64,000 nt of DNA from an uncultured Flavobacterium sp. (lineage in GTDB: Bacteria > Bacteroidota > Bacteroidia > Flavobacteriales > Flavobacteriaceae). Position numbers and translations under genes: made by a program. The notes beneath the pieces were generated by a model. The model ran no database searches and had not been told where the DNA came from. It saw only the letters and a program-made list of their open reading frames with translations. The stretch covers positions 38,234-102,233 of the forward strand of contig NZ_CAMLDD010000019.1 of the NCBI RefSeq assembly GCF_946478785.1. Direction: 5' to 3'. Shown here piece after piece: positions 45,228 through 54,831 of this stretch (its first letter is position 1; every line of letters begins with the position of its first letter).

Positions 45228-46784
45228 TTAAATCAAAATCTTCTTTAAAGATTCGGCTATACTTCGCCACAAAAAGTTGTAGAATGATTTTTCCTGAATA
45301 CGCTCCAATTCTACATCGGCAGTTTTTGATTTTTCATTTGAATCATTTTTGACTAATAAGTTGACGATTGCTGATTTTAGTTTCGCTTCTTTTTCAGGTT
45401 TTTTCTTCTTGTATAATTTCACTTTCAGATCATCGTAATCTAAAGATGCGTTTCCTTTTGCAATATTATCATTTCCATAAAAGTTAAAACGATATTTATT
45501 AAATACTCCTGTAAATGACGCATTCATATAAGGTTTACTGAATCTGCCCATTGCTGCAACATCAAAATTTGAAATTACGCCCTGAATATGAAAACTGTCG
45601 TTTTTGTCTAAAACATTAAAACTCCAATCAACATCCAATGGCGAAGTTTTCATGAATACACAATTCACTTTAATCTTAACATCATTGGTTTTTTTCAAAC
45701 CAAAACCACTTCTCAGATTGGTTGCCTGTAAATTGAATTTATCGAAATTTAAAACTCCCGGTCCTTTAGAAAAATCCTTTTCTTCTTCATAAACCAATTT
45801 TGATTTCAAAACCTGTAAAGTGTCAATTTGAAGCGGGAACTTAATATTTCGCAATAAATGATTGTACAGATATTTTTTGCTTAAATCGTCTTTTGGCATT
45901 TTACCACGGTAAATATTAGCATCAAAATGATTAATTACAACTGAGTTTGCTTTGAAGAAAAAGCGGTCATTTTTAAATCCCCAATCCATTTTTGCTACTT
46001 GAGCTGAATCAAATTTCAGAGTATAAATGTCTTTTTCTTTTTCTAACCGCTTCGTAAAATCACGTCGGTTAAATTGAGGTAGATGGGAGAAATTGTTGAT
46101 TTTTAAAAAATTCTTTTCAGTGCTTATTTTGCCAATATTAATGTGATAAAAAGCGCTGGGCCTGTAAAATAAACTGTCGATAATGAGTGCATACCTTTTA
46201 TATTGAATTGGAATTTTTTCTTTAAGAGTGGCATCTGTGATTAAAATGCCTTCCAGTTTTAAAATGATTTTTTTGACGCTTAAAATTGGCTTATCGTTAT
46301 CGAGGGAAACAACATCGACTGTTCCATCATTCAAATAAATATTCGAAACGGAAACTATTTTTCTAAAAGGCTCGACAATTTGTTTGTTAATGTTTTTACT
46401 GTCATTGATTAGTTTTTCGCCTTTTTTATATAAAATAACGCGGGGTTTATTGATGATGATACTTTCTGCCTGAATAACATCATTAAAAGCTAAATCCCAA
46501 ATATTAAAATGCTCAATTGTAATGGATTCTATTTTAGAAAAGAGTCCATTTTTGCTGTCTTTTGGCTCGTTTTTGGGATGGACGAGCAATGTAGTAGCAT
46601 GGATATTTCTTGACCAAAGCGAAACTTCAATTTTTTCATAATTGATATTATAGACAGTATTGTTTTTCTCGTGAATAATAATCGGTAATTGTTTTTTAAT
46701 CCAATAATTAAGACCAATATTGATTAAAATCAAAAAAAGGAAGATTGAAATTACAGCGATTACTATTTTTTTATAGATTGACAT
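45228..46784 (-). CDS. AsmA/DUF748-like membrane-anchored protein
   Basis: 518 residues. One N-terminal membrane helix (about 7-27) is followed by a long beta-rich region. The opening of the soluble part (INYEKIEVSLWSRNIHATTLLVHPK, then IESITIEHFNIWDLAFNDVIQAESIIINKPRVILYK) matches the start of AsmA-like proteins, whose repeats form lipid-transfer grooves between membranes. It is shorter than typical AsmA/TamB proteins. Divergent from the penicillin acylase gene across 114 nt. Assignment by pattern only. Confidence 0.65.
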   Translation of the reverse strand: MSIYKKIVIAVISIFLFLILINIGLNYWIKKQLPIIIHEKNNTVYNINYEKIEVSLWSRNIHATTLLVHPKNEPKDSKNGLFSKIESITIEHFNIWDLAFNDVIQAESIIINKPRVILYKKGEKLINDSKNINKQIVEPFRKIVSVSNIYLNDGTVDVVSLDNDKPILSVKKIILKLEGILITDATLKEKIPIQYKRYALIIDSLFYRPSAFYHINIGKISTEKNFLKINNFSHLPQFNRRDFTKRLEKEKDIYTLKFDSAQVAKMDWGFKNDRFFFKANSVVINHFDANIYRGKMPKDDLSKKYLYNHLLRNIKFPLQIDTLQVLKSKLVYEEEKDFSKGPGVLNFDKFNLQATNLRSGFGLKKTNDVKIKVNCVFMKTSPLDVDWSFNVLDKNDSFHIQGVISNFDVAAMGRFSKPYMNASFTGVFNKYRFNFYGNDNIAKGNASLDYDDLKVKLYKKKKPEKEAKLKSAIVNLLVKNDSNEKSKTADVELERIQEKSFYNFLWRSIAESLKKILI

Positions 46785-46898
46785 TTTATCGTATTGGTTT
46801 TAATACATAAATTTAGGCTTTAAAAAACAATGATTTTTATATGATTATCTATTTAAGTTACATCATTGCCGAATCATCTATCTGCTTATCTTTTGAAT

Positions 46899-49289
46899 AT
46901 GAGAAAAAATAAAAAAATTCTATTGGTTTTATTAGTACTGATTGTTCTTTTGGGAATCGTTTTATGCGCTTATATTTTTCATTTAAAACCCAAATATGAA
47001 GGAGAAGTGCAATTAAAAAACCTTCAAAAAGAAACCATCGTCTATTTTGATGATTTTGGTGTTCCGCATATTTACGCCAATTCAGAAAAAGATGCCATGA
47101 CGGCTTTAGGTTATGTTCATGCACAGGAAAGATTATGGCAGATGGAATTGCTTCGCAGAATTGCACCGGGAAGATTGTCAGAAATTTTCGGATCTGTAGC
47201 ATTAAAAAATGATATGTTTTTCTCCGGAATCGGTATTGAAGAAGCTTCGGCGAAAGCCATCGCAAAACTGGATAAAAATAGCCCGAGTTATCAATTAACA
47301 TTAGCTTATTTAGATGGGATAAATCAATATCTGCAAGAGGGAGTGACCCCAATTGAATTTACTTTAGTGGGTGTAAAAAAAGAAAAATTCACCATAAAAG
47401 ATGTCTATAATATTTTTGGATACATGTCTTTTAGCTTTGCAATGGCTCAAAAAACAGATCCGTTGCTGACAGATATTCGAAATAAATATGGTGCCGGATA
47501 TTTGAAAGATTTAGGAATTGAAGGTGAATTTAATACCACTCAAATCAAAAGCTCAAAAGAAAATATTGAAGAATATACTGCGATTTCAAAATCAGTTGCC
47601 TCTTTGTTGGATAAATCGCCAATTCCTCCATTTGTTGGAAGTAACAGTTGGGTTGTTGGTCCAAATAAAACCAAAAGCGGAAAAGTTATTTTTGCAAATG
47701 ATCCACATATTGGGTTTTCTCAGCCCGGTACCTGGTATGAGGCACATTTGATAACGCCCGATTATGAATTATACGGCTGTTATCTTGCGGGAACTCCGTT
47801 TCCGTTATTGGCACACAATCGTGATTATGCTTACGGTTTGACGATGTTCGAAAATGATGATATCGATTTTTATCAGGAAAAAAATAAAGCAGGAGATGCA
47901 ACTCAATATCAAACCCCTACAGGTTTTGCTAAATATGAATCCAGAAAAAAAACAATCAAAGTCAAAGATACTTCCGATGTAATTTTGACAGTTAAATCAA
48001 GCCGTCATGGACCAATCATGAATGATTTGCTGGAACGTTTAAAAAGTAAAAATCCAATCTCGATGTCATGGATTTTCACACAGCAGCCTATTCAGATTCT
48101 TGATGCTGTTTACGGACTTTCGCATGCAAAAAACAAAGATGATTTTAGAAAAGCAGTCCAATTAGTCGCAGCACCCGGATTGAATGTTATGTATGGCGAT
48201 GCCAAAGGAAATGTGGCTTGGTGGGCGACAGGGACATTATATAAACGCAATAAAGGTGTGAGTTCGTATTTCATTTTGGACGGTGCAAGCGGTAAAGATG
48301 ATGTTAAAGAATATCTGGATTTCTCTAAAAACCCCTCAGCAGAGAATCCGAAATGGGGTTATGTTTATTCAGCCAATAACCAGCCAGAAGCCATCGATGG
48401 TTATTTATATCCGGGATATTATTTGCCTGAAGACAGAGCCAAAAGAATTTCGGCTTTAATGGAAGCAAAATCAAATTGGGATAAAGTAGAAATCAGTAAA
48501 ATGATTTACGATAATGTATCTGATGTTTCGCCGGAAGTTGTTCAAAATCTGATTTCAAGTTTAAATAGTAATTCATTTTCTGCAGATGAAAAAGAAGCAA
48601 TAGCAGTTTTGAAGTCTTGGAAAGGAACTAATAAACTGGAAGATGTTGCGCCTACAATTTACAACAAATGGATTTATTTGTATCTCAAAAATACTTTTGA
48701 AGACGAAATGGGACCTGATGATTTTAATTTATTTCTGGGAGTTAGTTTAGGAAAACAAGTTATTGCCAATCAAATTAAGAATGAAAATTCAGTTTGGTGG
48801 GATAATATTAAAACTAAAAATATAAAAGAAACGAGAAGCCAAGTTGTATCAAAATCATTTCATGAAGCCATTACAGCCCTAAAAAAACAACTTGGAAATT
48901 CAGTTTCTGATTGGACGTGGAATAAGGTACACACCGTAGAGCACGAACATCCGTTAGGAAAAGTAGCTGCTTTGCGAAGTTTATTTAATGTTGGGCCATT
49001 TGCAGCTCCGGGATCAAATGAGGTGATTAATAATCAGTTTTTTGGATATAATGACGAAGGTAAATATTATGTAAAGGGAGGACCTTCAACAAGAAGAGTT
49101 GTCGACTTTTCGGATATAGAAAACAGCTGGAGCATTTTGCCAACAGGACAATCCGGAAACCCGTTTAGCAGACATTATGATGATCAGGCCGAAATGTTCA
49201 ATGCTGGGAAATTCAGAAAAATGAAACTGAATAAAGAAGAGATTATCAGAACTTCGACAAAATTGGTTTTTAAGCCTGAAAAGAAATAG
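46899..49289 (+). CDS. Penicillin acylase family protein (N-terminal nucleophile hydrolase)
   Basis: 796 residues from the ATG at 46899; a TTG-initiated extension from 46866 is less likely because the membrane anchor KKILLVLLVLIVLLGIVLCAYIF directly follows this ATG. The precursor contains an alpha part, spacer and beta part. Self-cleavage is expected before S248 in FVGSNSWVVGPNKTKSGK, making that Ser the nucleophile. The FDDFGVPHIYANSEKDAMTALGYVHAQERLWQMELLRR motif near the N-terminus and NDPH after the Ser are typical. Relatives cleave beta-lactams, acyl-homoserine lactones or other amides; the substrate is unknown. Confidence 0.92.
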   Translation: MRKNKKILLVLLVLIVLLGIVLCAYIFHLKPKYEGEVQLKNLQKETIVYFDDFGVPHIYANSEKDAMTALGYVHAQERLWQMELLRRIAPGRLSEIFGSVALKNDMFFSGIGIEEASAKAIAKLDKNSPSYQLTLAYLDGINQYLQEGVTPIEFTLVGVKKEKFTIKDVYNIFGYMSFSFAMAQKTDPLLTDIRNKYGAGYLKDLGIEGEFNTTQIKSSKENIEEYTAISKSVASLLDKSPIPPFVGSNSWVVGPNKTKSGKVIFANDPHIGFSQPGTWYEAHLITPDYELYGCYLAGTPFPLLAHNRDYAYGLTMFENDDIDFYQEKNKAGDATQYQTPTGFAKYESRKKTIKVKDTSDVILTVKSSRHGPIMNDLLERLKSKNPISMSWIFTQQPIQILDAVYGLSHAKNKDDFRKAVQLVAAPGLNVMYGDAKGNVAWWATGTLYKRNKGVSSYFILDGASGKDDVKEYLDFSKNPSAENPKWGYVYSANNQPEAIDGYLYPGYYLPEDRAKRISALMEAKSNWDKVEISKMIYDNVSDVSPEVVQNLISSLNSNSFSADEKEAIAVLKSWKGTNKLEDVAPTIYNKWIYLYLKNTFEDEMGPDDFNLFLGVSLGKQVIANQIKNENSVWWDNIKTKNIKETRSQVVSKSFHEAITALKKQLGNSVSDWTWNKVHTVEHEHPLGKVAALRSLFNVGPFAAPGSNEVINNQFFGYNDEGKYYVKGGPSTRRVVDFSDIENSWSILPTGQSGNPFSRHYDDQAEMFNAGKFRKMKLNKEEIIRTSTKLVFKPEKK

Positions 49290-49306
49290 TTTCAGTTTTT
49301 TTGAGA

Positions 49307-49347
49307 AAAGGTTCAAAGGTTTAACTAAACCTTTTGAACCTTTTTTT
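49307..49347. terminator. Intrinsic terminator of the acylase gene
   Basis: AAAGGTTCAAAGGTTT pairs with AAACCTTTTGAACCTTT (one bulged T), followed by a T7 tract. It lies between convergent genes. Confidence 0.85.
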
Positions 49348-49359
49348 ACGCTTTGAGTC

Positions 49360-49803
49360 TTACTTAGCCATTATATATTTACCCTTAACAATATCCCTGG
49401 CATAAATATCAAGATTGGTATTAAGCGCCTTATTGGTAGTCATTATGTTTGTAGTCTGATATATTTTGTCTTTTTGATACGTTTTTAAAAGAGTTTCTAA
49501 TTCTATTTCGTCATGAAACGCAAATAAATTATAAACAGCATCTCTGAAATTTCTAAAATTGATGGTTTCTGTTATTTCCTTTGTTTTTTGTTCATCCCAT
49601 TTTTCTTTGTTAGCAGTTTCGTTTATTTTATTTAAACAATAATCAACAAAAAAAGTTTTGTAGTTGGCTGCTTCAATAATGTCATTGACAATTATAGCAT
49701 TTTGCTGGGTTGGCATAGGTATTTTTGATGATGTTTGGCAAATACTAACAGAAGGAACAGTTAGTAATAAAATTAAAAACAGGACGGCTTTAAGGTTTTT
49801 CAT
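49360..49803 (-). CDS. Small secreted protein of unknown function
   Basis: 147 residues. Signal peptide about 1-23 (LFLILLLTVPSVSICQ); a Cys before the Gln could also be a lipidation site, though the lipobox SIC is imperfect. The mature part is helical with charged residues (LNKINETANKEKWDEQKTKEITETINFRNFRDAVYNLF). No family recognised. Faces the acylase gene. Confidence 0.65.
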   Translation of the reverse strand: MKNLKAVLFLILLLTVPSVSICQTSSKIPMPTQQNAIIVNDIIEAANYKTFFVDYCLNKINETANKEKWDEQKTKEITETINFRNFRDAVYNLFAFHDEIELETLLKTYQKDKIYQTTNIMTTNKALNTNLDIYARDIVKGKYIMAK

Positions 49804-49961
49804 AGGTTATTTTGACATTTCAGGGTTGAAGTTTTTTTGTCAGGGCTAAAATAGTATTTTAATTGTAAATGTTTACTCAGAAAATAACTTTCATAAAAAA
49901 CTCAAAAAAACGCTGTTTTAAAGGAGTATCAGAGTTAATATAAAATACTGCCGTGTGAGTC

Positions 49962-50378
49962 TTACTTTTTCGAAGTTCGCATCGCTTTTACAACTTTCAG
50001 ATTTTCGTCTTTCAGAAATTTTTGATATTCCGGTGTTTCAACTCCATAAAGGGCGATTTTCCCCTCTTTATTATTATGGATTCCCCAGCCATATCGTTTG
50101 GTTAAAGGTGAGGCTCTTAGACATGCTTGTCCTTTTGAGAAAAATTGTTCTCTGGCTGCTGTATGTTCTGATTTTGTTAAATCATTTTTATCTGCAAATA
50201 CCTGAAACAAAACATCATCTGATGTAAATTTATAAGGGTTTTTGCGGATAATTTCGAATTGAATTGCAGCAACTGTTTTAGTGTCACCTTTCATTTTTGG
50301 AATTTCACCAACAATTGCCGGACAGTCTTCAGCAACTTCAATAAAAGTATTTTCGTAATTGGTTGTGTGAACTTTCAT
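49962..50378 (-). CDS. DUF6157-type protein
   Basis: 138 residues. The pattern VHTTNYENTFIEVAEDCPAIVGEIP, then TVAAIQFEIIRKNPYKFTSDDVLFQVFA and SPLTKRYGWGIHNNKEGKIALYGVETPEYQ, matches my memory of the DUF6157 family: small soluble proteins of unknown role in many soil bacteria. No signal peptide. Divergent from kmo, with RNA copy C in the 300-nt gap between. Confidence 0.75.
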   Translation of the reverse strand: MKVHTTNYENTFIEVAEDCPAIVGEIPKMKGDTKTVAAIQFEIIRKNPYKFTSDDVLFQVFADKNDLTKSEHTAAREQFFSKGQACLRASPLTKRYGWGIHNNKEGKIALYGVETPEYQKFLKDENLKVVKAMRTSKK

Positions 50379-50490
50379 CGGTTCTTAGTATTGCTTTAAT
50401 TAATAGATTAACGAAATTACAAAAATATTCAATTTCACTTTTATCTATTTGTATTAACTAAAAAACTTAATTTCTTGTCAAATCAGAATT

Positions 50491-50582
50491 GCATGAGGGA
50501 TAGAGGCGGTATCCTTTTATGGAGAGAAACGAAATAAAAGATATAGCCGAAAGCCCGACCCGCTTTTTCAGCGGGTCATGCC
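50491..50582 (+). ncRNA. Dispersed structured RNA element, copy C
   Basis: GGGATAGAGGCGGTATCC, apical stem TTTTAT/ATAAAA, then GATATAGCCGAAAGCCC. The base closes GGG/CCC, extended by GCATGA with TCATGC around an extra hairpin GACCCGC/GCGGGTC (50557-50577). Here the base pairs are reversed from copies A and B (CCC/GGG). It lies in the DUF6157-kmo gap (50379-50678), which otherwise shows nothing. Confidence 0.6.
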
Positions 50583-50678
50583 ATATAAATAAAGGCCTAA
50601 AAGTAAATATTTGGTTTATTTGCAAGCTCTTGTCTATTTATTACTTATTTTTACGGCCTTATATTTAGATTTTTCTTG

Positions 50679-52019
50679 ATGCAAATACCATTAAAAATTG
50701 CTGTTGTAGGTTCTGGACTGGTAGGATCGCTGTTGGCAATTTATCTTAAAAAACAAGGCCACGCCGTTCATGTTTATGATCGTAGTCCGGATATTCGTAA
50801 AATAAATTTTTCAGGACGGTCAATTAATCTGGCAATGTCAAACCGGGGCTGGAAGGCGCTGGATGGGGTTGGTGTTGGAGATTCGGTGCGAGAAATTGCA
50901 ATTCCAATGGACAAGCGCGCCATTCATCTCGTTGATAAACTCAATTTTCAGAATTACGGACAGGAAGGCGAGTCCATCTATTCGATTTCAAGGGGAACTT
51001 TGAACCGAAAAATGATTGATTTGGCTGAACAAGCAGGAGCAGAGTTTCTGTTTGACCAAAAAATATGGGATGTAACACTAAGCGATGCGACTTTGCATAT
51101 TGGAGAAACTGAAAGAGGGGAATGGGAGGAGAAAAAATATGATATGGTTTTTGGTGCTGATGGTGCTTTTTCAAGAATCCGTCATAGGATGCAACGCCAG
51201 AGCATGTTTAATTATTCGCAGGAATTTTTGAATATGGGTTACAAAGAATTGAATATTCCTGCAAATGCTGATGGTTCGCATAAACTGGATAAATATTCTT
51301 TTCATATATGGCCACGTGGTGAATATATGCTGATTGCTCTTCCTAATTTAGACGGGAGTTTTACCTGTACTTTATTTATGCCGTTTGAAGGCGAAAATTC
51401 GTTTGCCTCATTAACAGACCGAAAAATGGTGGAAGATTTCTTTGAGAAAAATTTTCCCGATTCGATTGAAGTGATTCCAAAGCTTGCTGAAGATTTTTTT
51501 AAGAATCCAACAAGTACATTGGTAACCATGAAGTGTTTTCCGTGGACATATGAAGATAAAATTGCCCTGATTGGTGACGCCTGTCATGCTATTGTGCCGT
51601 TTTACGGGCAAGGCATGAATGCCGGATTTGAAGATATTACGGTTTTGTATGAAATGATCGAAAAATACGGAAACGACTGGAAAAAGATTTTTGCTGAATA
51701 TCAAATTTCACGTAAGCCAAATGCTGATGCAATTGCCGAACTTTCATATCGAAATTTCATGGAAATGAGTACAAAAACCGCTGATGAGAAATTTTTACTG
51801 CAAAAGAAAATAGAAAAGGCTTTCTCAGATAAACATCCTGATAAATGGATTCCGCTTTACAGCCGTGTTACTTTTAGCGATCGCCCTTATGCAGAGGCTT
51901 TAGCTATAGGAGATTTTCAAAACGCCATTATGGAAGAGATTCTAAAACTTGACAATATTGAGAATATTTGGAACACGCTGGAAATCGAAAATAAGATTCT
52001 TAAACTGTTGCAAAAATAA
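50679..52019 (+). CDS. kmo: Kynurenine 3-monooxygenase
   Basis: 446 residues from ATG 50679 (a TTG immediately before is in frame). FAD monooxygenase hydroxylating L-kynurenine with NADPH and O2. Motifs: KIAVVGSGLVGSLLAIYLKKQGH (FAD GxGxxG), GRSINLAMSNRGWKAL, SRGTLNRKMIDLAE, GADGAFSRIRHRM (about 163-175) and ALIGDACHAIVPFYGQGMNAGFED (about 306-329). The KMO-type C-terminal helix region is present. It produces 3-hydroxykynurenine, a substrate of KynU (21574). Transcribed alone, with a strong terminator. Confidence 0.96.
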   Translation: MQIPLKIAVVGSGLVGSLLAIYLKKQGHAVHVYDRSPDIRKINFSGRSINLAMSNRGWKALDGVGVGDSVREIAIPMDKRAIHLVDKLNFQNYGQEGESIYSISRGTLNRKMIDLAEQAGAEFLFDQKIWDVTLSDATLHIGETERGEWEEKKYDMVFGADGAFSRIRHRMQRQSMFNYSQEFLNMGYKELNIPANADGSHKLDKYSFHIWPRGEYMLIALPNLDGSFTCTLFMPFEGENSFASLTDRKMVEDFFEKNFPDSIEVIPKLAEDFFKNPTSTLVTMKCFPWTYEDKIALIGDACHAIVPFYGQGMNAGFEDITVLYEMIEKYGNDWKKIFAEYQISRKPNADAIAELSYRNFMEMSTKTADEKFLLQKKIEKAFSDKHPDKWIPLYSRVTFSDRPYAEALAIGDFQNAIMEEILKLDNIENIWNTLEIENKILKLLQK

Positions 52020-52022
52020 TTT

Positions 52023-52075
52023 CAATAGCAATATCAATGTCAATTTTTCAATTGATATTGCTATTGATTTTTTTT
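52023..52075. terminator. Bidirectional terminator between kmo and the HerA-like gene
   Basis: CAATAGCAATATCAAT and ATTGATATTGCTATTG form a perfect 16-bp stem with a 12-nt loop, then a run of eight T that overlaps the stop codon of the convergent gene. Confidence 0.88.
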
Positions 52076-53591
52076 ACTTCTTAAAGATTTTTGTCAAAAC
52101 GCCAAAGACACCTCTTATAAAGGTAGCGCTTGTAACGACTTTCAAGACTGATTTTCCAACAACGCTCGCTGTACTGGGCTCTGATTTTGATGATGTTTTT
52201 GATGTTTTTTCCTCTTGTTCGGCGGCAGCCTGATTTGCAGTTTCTATTTTTTTGTTTAGGATCTCGTAGGCACTTTCTCGATTGATTTCTTCGCGATATT
52301 TTTTGACTAATTTGGATTTGTTATTTATTCCTTCAATTTCATCAGAAGTTAAAATGTCCATTCGGCTTTGTGGAGCACGCATCATTGTGGCAACCAGAGG
52401 TGTCGGAACTCCTTTTTCGTTCAAAGCAGTAACTAACGCTTCACCAATTCCTAAGCTGGTCAGCAATTCATCGGTTTTATAATATTGAGAAGTTGGATAA
52501 TTGTCTGCTGTTTTTTTTATTGCCTGACGATCGTTTGCTGTAAAAGCCCTTAGTGCATGCTGAATTTTTAAACCCAACTGTGCTAAAACACCACTTGGAA
52601 CATCCATTGGGTTTTGCGTTACGAAATAAACACCAACACCTTTCGAACGAATAAGTTTTACAATCGTTTCAATTTGTTCTAGTAATGCTTTGCTGGCTTC
52701 ATTAAAAATCAAGTGCGCTTCGTCAATAAAAATGACTAGTTCAGGTTGCTCTGAATCGCCTTTTTCAGGCATTTGTTGGTAAATTTCAGCCAATAAGCTC
52801 AACATAAATGTAGAGAATAGTTTTGGTTTATCCTGAACATCCGTCAGTCGGATAATGTTGATGTAACCTTTTCCGTTTTCATCGATTCGCATTAAATCAT
52901 CAATTTCAAAAGATAATTCCCCAAAAAACAAATCGCCTCCCTGTTGTTCTAATTCGATTATTTTCCTTAAAATAGTTCCTGTTGTCGAGGTAGAGATTTT
53001 ACCATAGTTTTCTTCGATTTCGTTTTTACCTTCTTCTGTAATATAATTAATAACTTTTTTGATGTCTTTTAAATCTAACAAGGGCATTTTGTTGTCGTCG
53101 CAATATTTGAAGATTACTGCAACAACCCCTGATTGTGTGTCATTCAGGCCTAAAATTCTTGAAAATAAAACCGGACCAAACTCAGAAACCGTAGCGCGTA
53201 AGCGAACACCATTTTGTTTGGATAAAGACATTAATTCGACAGGAAATGAAGACACATTATAAGGCAAATTTATTTTAGTATGTCGTTCTGTAATAAAACC
53301 TTCTTCTTTTCCTTCTTTTGCAATACCACTAAAGTCACCTTTTATATCCATCATGAGAACGGGGATTCCGGCATTTGAAAGCTGTTCCGAAAAAACCTGA
53401 ATTGTTTTTGTCTTACCTGTTCCGGTAGCACCGGCAATGAGTCCGTGACGATTTAAGGTTTTTAAGGGTATCTTGATATGTACATCAGCGATTGCTTCTC
53501 CGTCAAGAATTGCGCCTCCCAGAACAATGCTGTTCCCCTTGGATAAATATCCGTGGTTTATATCCTGAATGAAACTGTCTTTTTTATTCAT
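52074..53591 (-). CDS. HerA-like / DUF853 ATPase
   Basis: 505 residues. Walker A GATGTGKT at 54-61, MDIKGDFSGIAKEG just after, Walker B FIDEAHLIF near 287-295 and a later FVTQNPMDVP sensor segment. This matches the DUF853 (YjgR) branch of HerA/FtsK ATPases, whose role is unknown. No NurA nuclease or other repair gene adjoins it. An Ala/Glu/Ser-rich linker (about 455-480) precedes the C-terminus. Transcribed away from exbB. Confidence 0.9.
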   Translation of the reverse strand: MNKKDSFIQDINHGYLSKGNSIVLGGAILDGEAIADVHIKIPLKTLNRHGLIAGATGTGKTKTIQVFSEQLSNAGIPVLMMDIKGDFSGIAKEGKEEGFITERHTKINLPYNVSSFPVELMSLSKQNGVRLRATVSEFGPVLFSRILGLNDTQSGVVAVIFKYCDDNKMPLLDLKDIKKVINYITEEGKNEIEENYGKISTSTTGTILRKIIELEQQGGDLFFGELSFEIDDLMRIDENGKGYINIIRLTDVQDKPKLFSTFMLSLLAEIYQQMPEKGDSEQPELVIFIDEAHLIFNEASKALLEQIETIVKLIRSKGVGVYFVTQNPMDVPSGVLAQLGLKIQHALRAFTANDRQAIKKTADNYPTSQYYKTDELLTSLGIGEALVTALNEKGVPTPLVATMMRAPQSRMDILTSDEIEGINNKSKLVKKYREEINRESAYEILNKKIETANQAAAEQEEKTSKTSSKSEPSTASVVGKSVLKVVTSATFIRGVFGVLTKIFKK

Positions 53592-53966
53592 TTTTATTTG
53601 TATTTTAGATGATTATAAGAGTATTGCGACGCTTTTTAACGCTTTTATTGGTTTTTTTTAACAGGAAAACCACTTTTGTGAATGAAAAAAATATAAAAAA
53701 TAAATCTGCAGCTTTTTAAGAAGATATCAAAGGAATATTTGAATATTTACTAAAACGTTGTAATTTTTGCATAAATTAACCCTTTTTTTGTTTTATCAAA
53801 AAAATGATGCGGGCAATTTAATGAGATCTTTTTTAAAATCAAGTTAAATTTCATTCAATTAAACTAAAAAAAGTTTTTTTATTTAAACTAAACGTATAAA
53901 TTTGCTCCTCTACAAGTTAAATATAACTAAAAATAAAAATTATTTAAAACTATTAAATTTAAAAAA
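53592..53966. promoter_or_regulatory. 375-nt AT-rich divergent region with exbB promoter box
   Basis: No gene or clear hairpin. TAAATTTG at 53897-53904 is a full match to the -7 element, 62 nt before the exbB start; no TTTG is found at the usual -33 distance. The region is very rich in A and T runs. I see no obvious Fur-like palindrome. Confidence 0.45.
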
Positions 53967-54791
53967 ATGGCAAACGTTAAAGTTAAAAAAGAAAGCACTT
54001 CAAATGGAGGAGGGATGGTTTCAGGAATCATTATTGTAGCATGTGTTTTTGTTGGTTGGTTAATTTGGCAATTCGTTATGGGAGCACCTTCTAACTTCGA
54101 AGGAGGAAATGTTGAAACAGGTCGTCCATTGAATACTTTAGGGATGGTTTACCATGGTGGATTTATCGTACCGATTTTGTTGGGTATGTTATTAATGGTT
54201 GTCGTTTTCTCTATTGAGAGATTTATTGTTATTTCTAAAGCTGCTGGTAAATCGAACCTTGATAACTTCATGAAAAATGTACAAGGTAATATCAAAGAGG
54301 GTAATATTGAGGCTGCTATTGCTGCTTGTGACAAACAACAAGGATCAGTTGCAAACGCAATTAAATCTGCTTTAATTAAATACCAAGATGTTAAGAAAGA
54401 AGGTTTCAATAGCGAAGAAGCTTCAGAAGTGATTCACAAAGAAATCGAAGAGGCAACTTCATTAGAAATGCCAATGTTAGAAAAAAACATGACTATTATC
54501 TCTTCTTTGGTATCATTAGGAACTTTAGGTGGGTTATTAGGAACGGTATCAGGTATGATTAAAGCATTTGGTGCATTAGCTTCTGCTGGAACTCCAGATC
54601 AGGCTGCACTTGCAAATGGTATTTCTGAGGCACTTATTAATACAGCTACAGGTATTGCAACGTCTATTTTTGCAATTATCGCTTACAATTTCTTTACATC
54701 TAAAATTGATGATTTAACTTACTCTATTGATGAGGCTGGTGTTACAATTGTAAACACTTACAGAAAATTCAGAGGAAGTTTGAAACAATAA
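53967..54791 (+). CDS. exbB: ExbB/TolQ/MotA-type proton channel subunit
   Basis: 274 residues with three membrane helices (about 18-38, 62-85 and 170-230 region). The motif SLVSLGTLGGLLGTVSGMIKAFGALASAGTPDQAALANGISEALINTATGI is the MotA/TolQ/ExbB core lining the proton path. It uses the proton gradient to energise TonB for outer-membrane import. First gene of a seven-gene operon. The N-terminal extension with a helix before the canonical first helix is usual for Bacteroidota. Confidence 0.93.
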   Translation: MANVKVKKESTSNGGGMVSGIIIVACVFVGWLIWQFVMGAPSNFEGGNVETGRPLNTLGMVYHGGFIVPILLGMLLMVVVFSIERFIVISKAAGKSNLDNFMKNVQGNIKEGNIEAAIAACDKQQGSVANAIKSALIKYQDVKKEGFNSEEASEVIHKEIEEATSLEMPMLEKNMTIISSLVSLGTLGGLLGTVSGMIKAFGALASAGTPDQAALANGISEALINTATGIATSIFAIIAYNFFTSKIDDLTYSIDEAGVTIVNTYRKFRGSLKQ

Positions 54792-54831
54792 TAATTTTTG
54801 ATACTAAATTATCAGAATAAAATAAAAGAGA

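Noticed and set aside
46858..47352. 164-codon minus-strand open frame
   Set aside because: Antisense to the conserved N-terminal half of the penicillin acylase gene.
53592..53966. Fur-like operator or riboswitch upstream of exbB
   Set aside because: The region is only AT-rich runs; no convincing palindrome or conserved aptamer core is visible.
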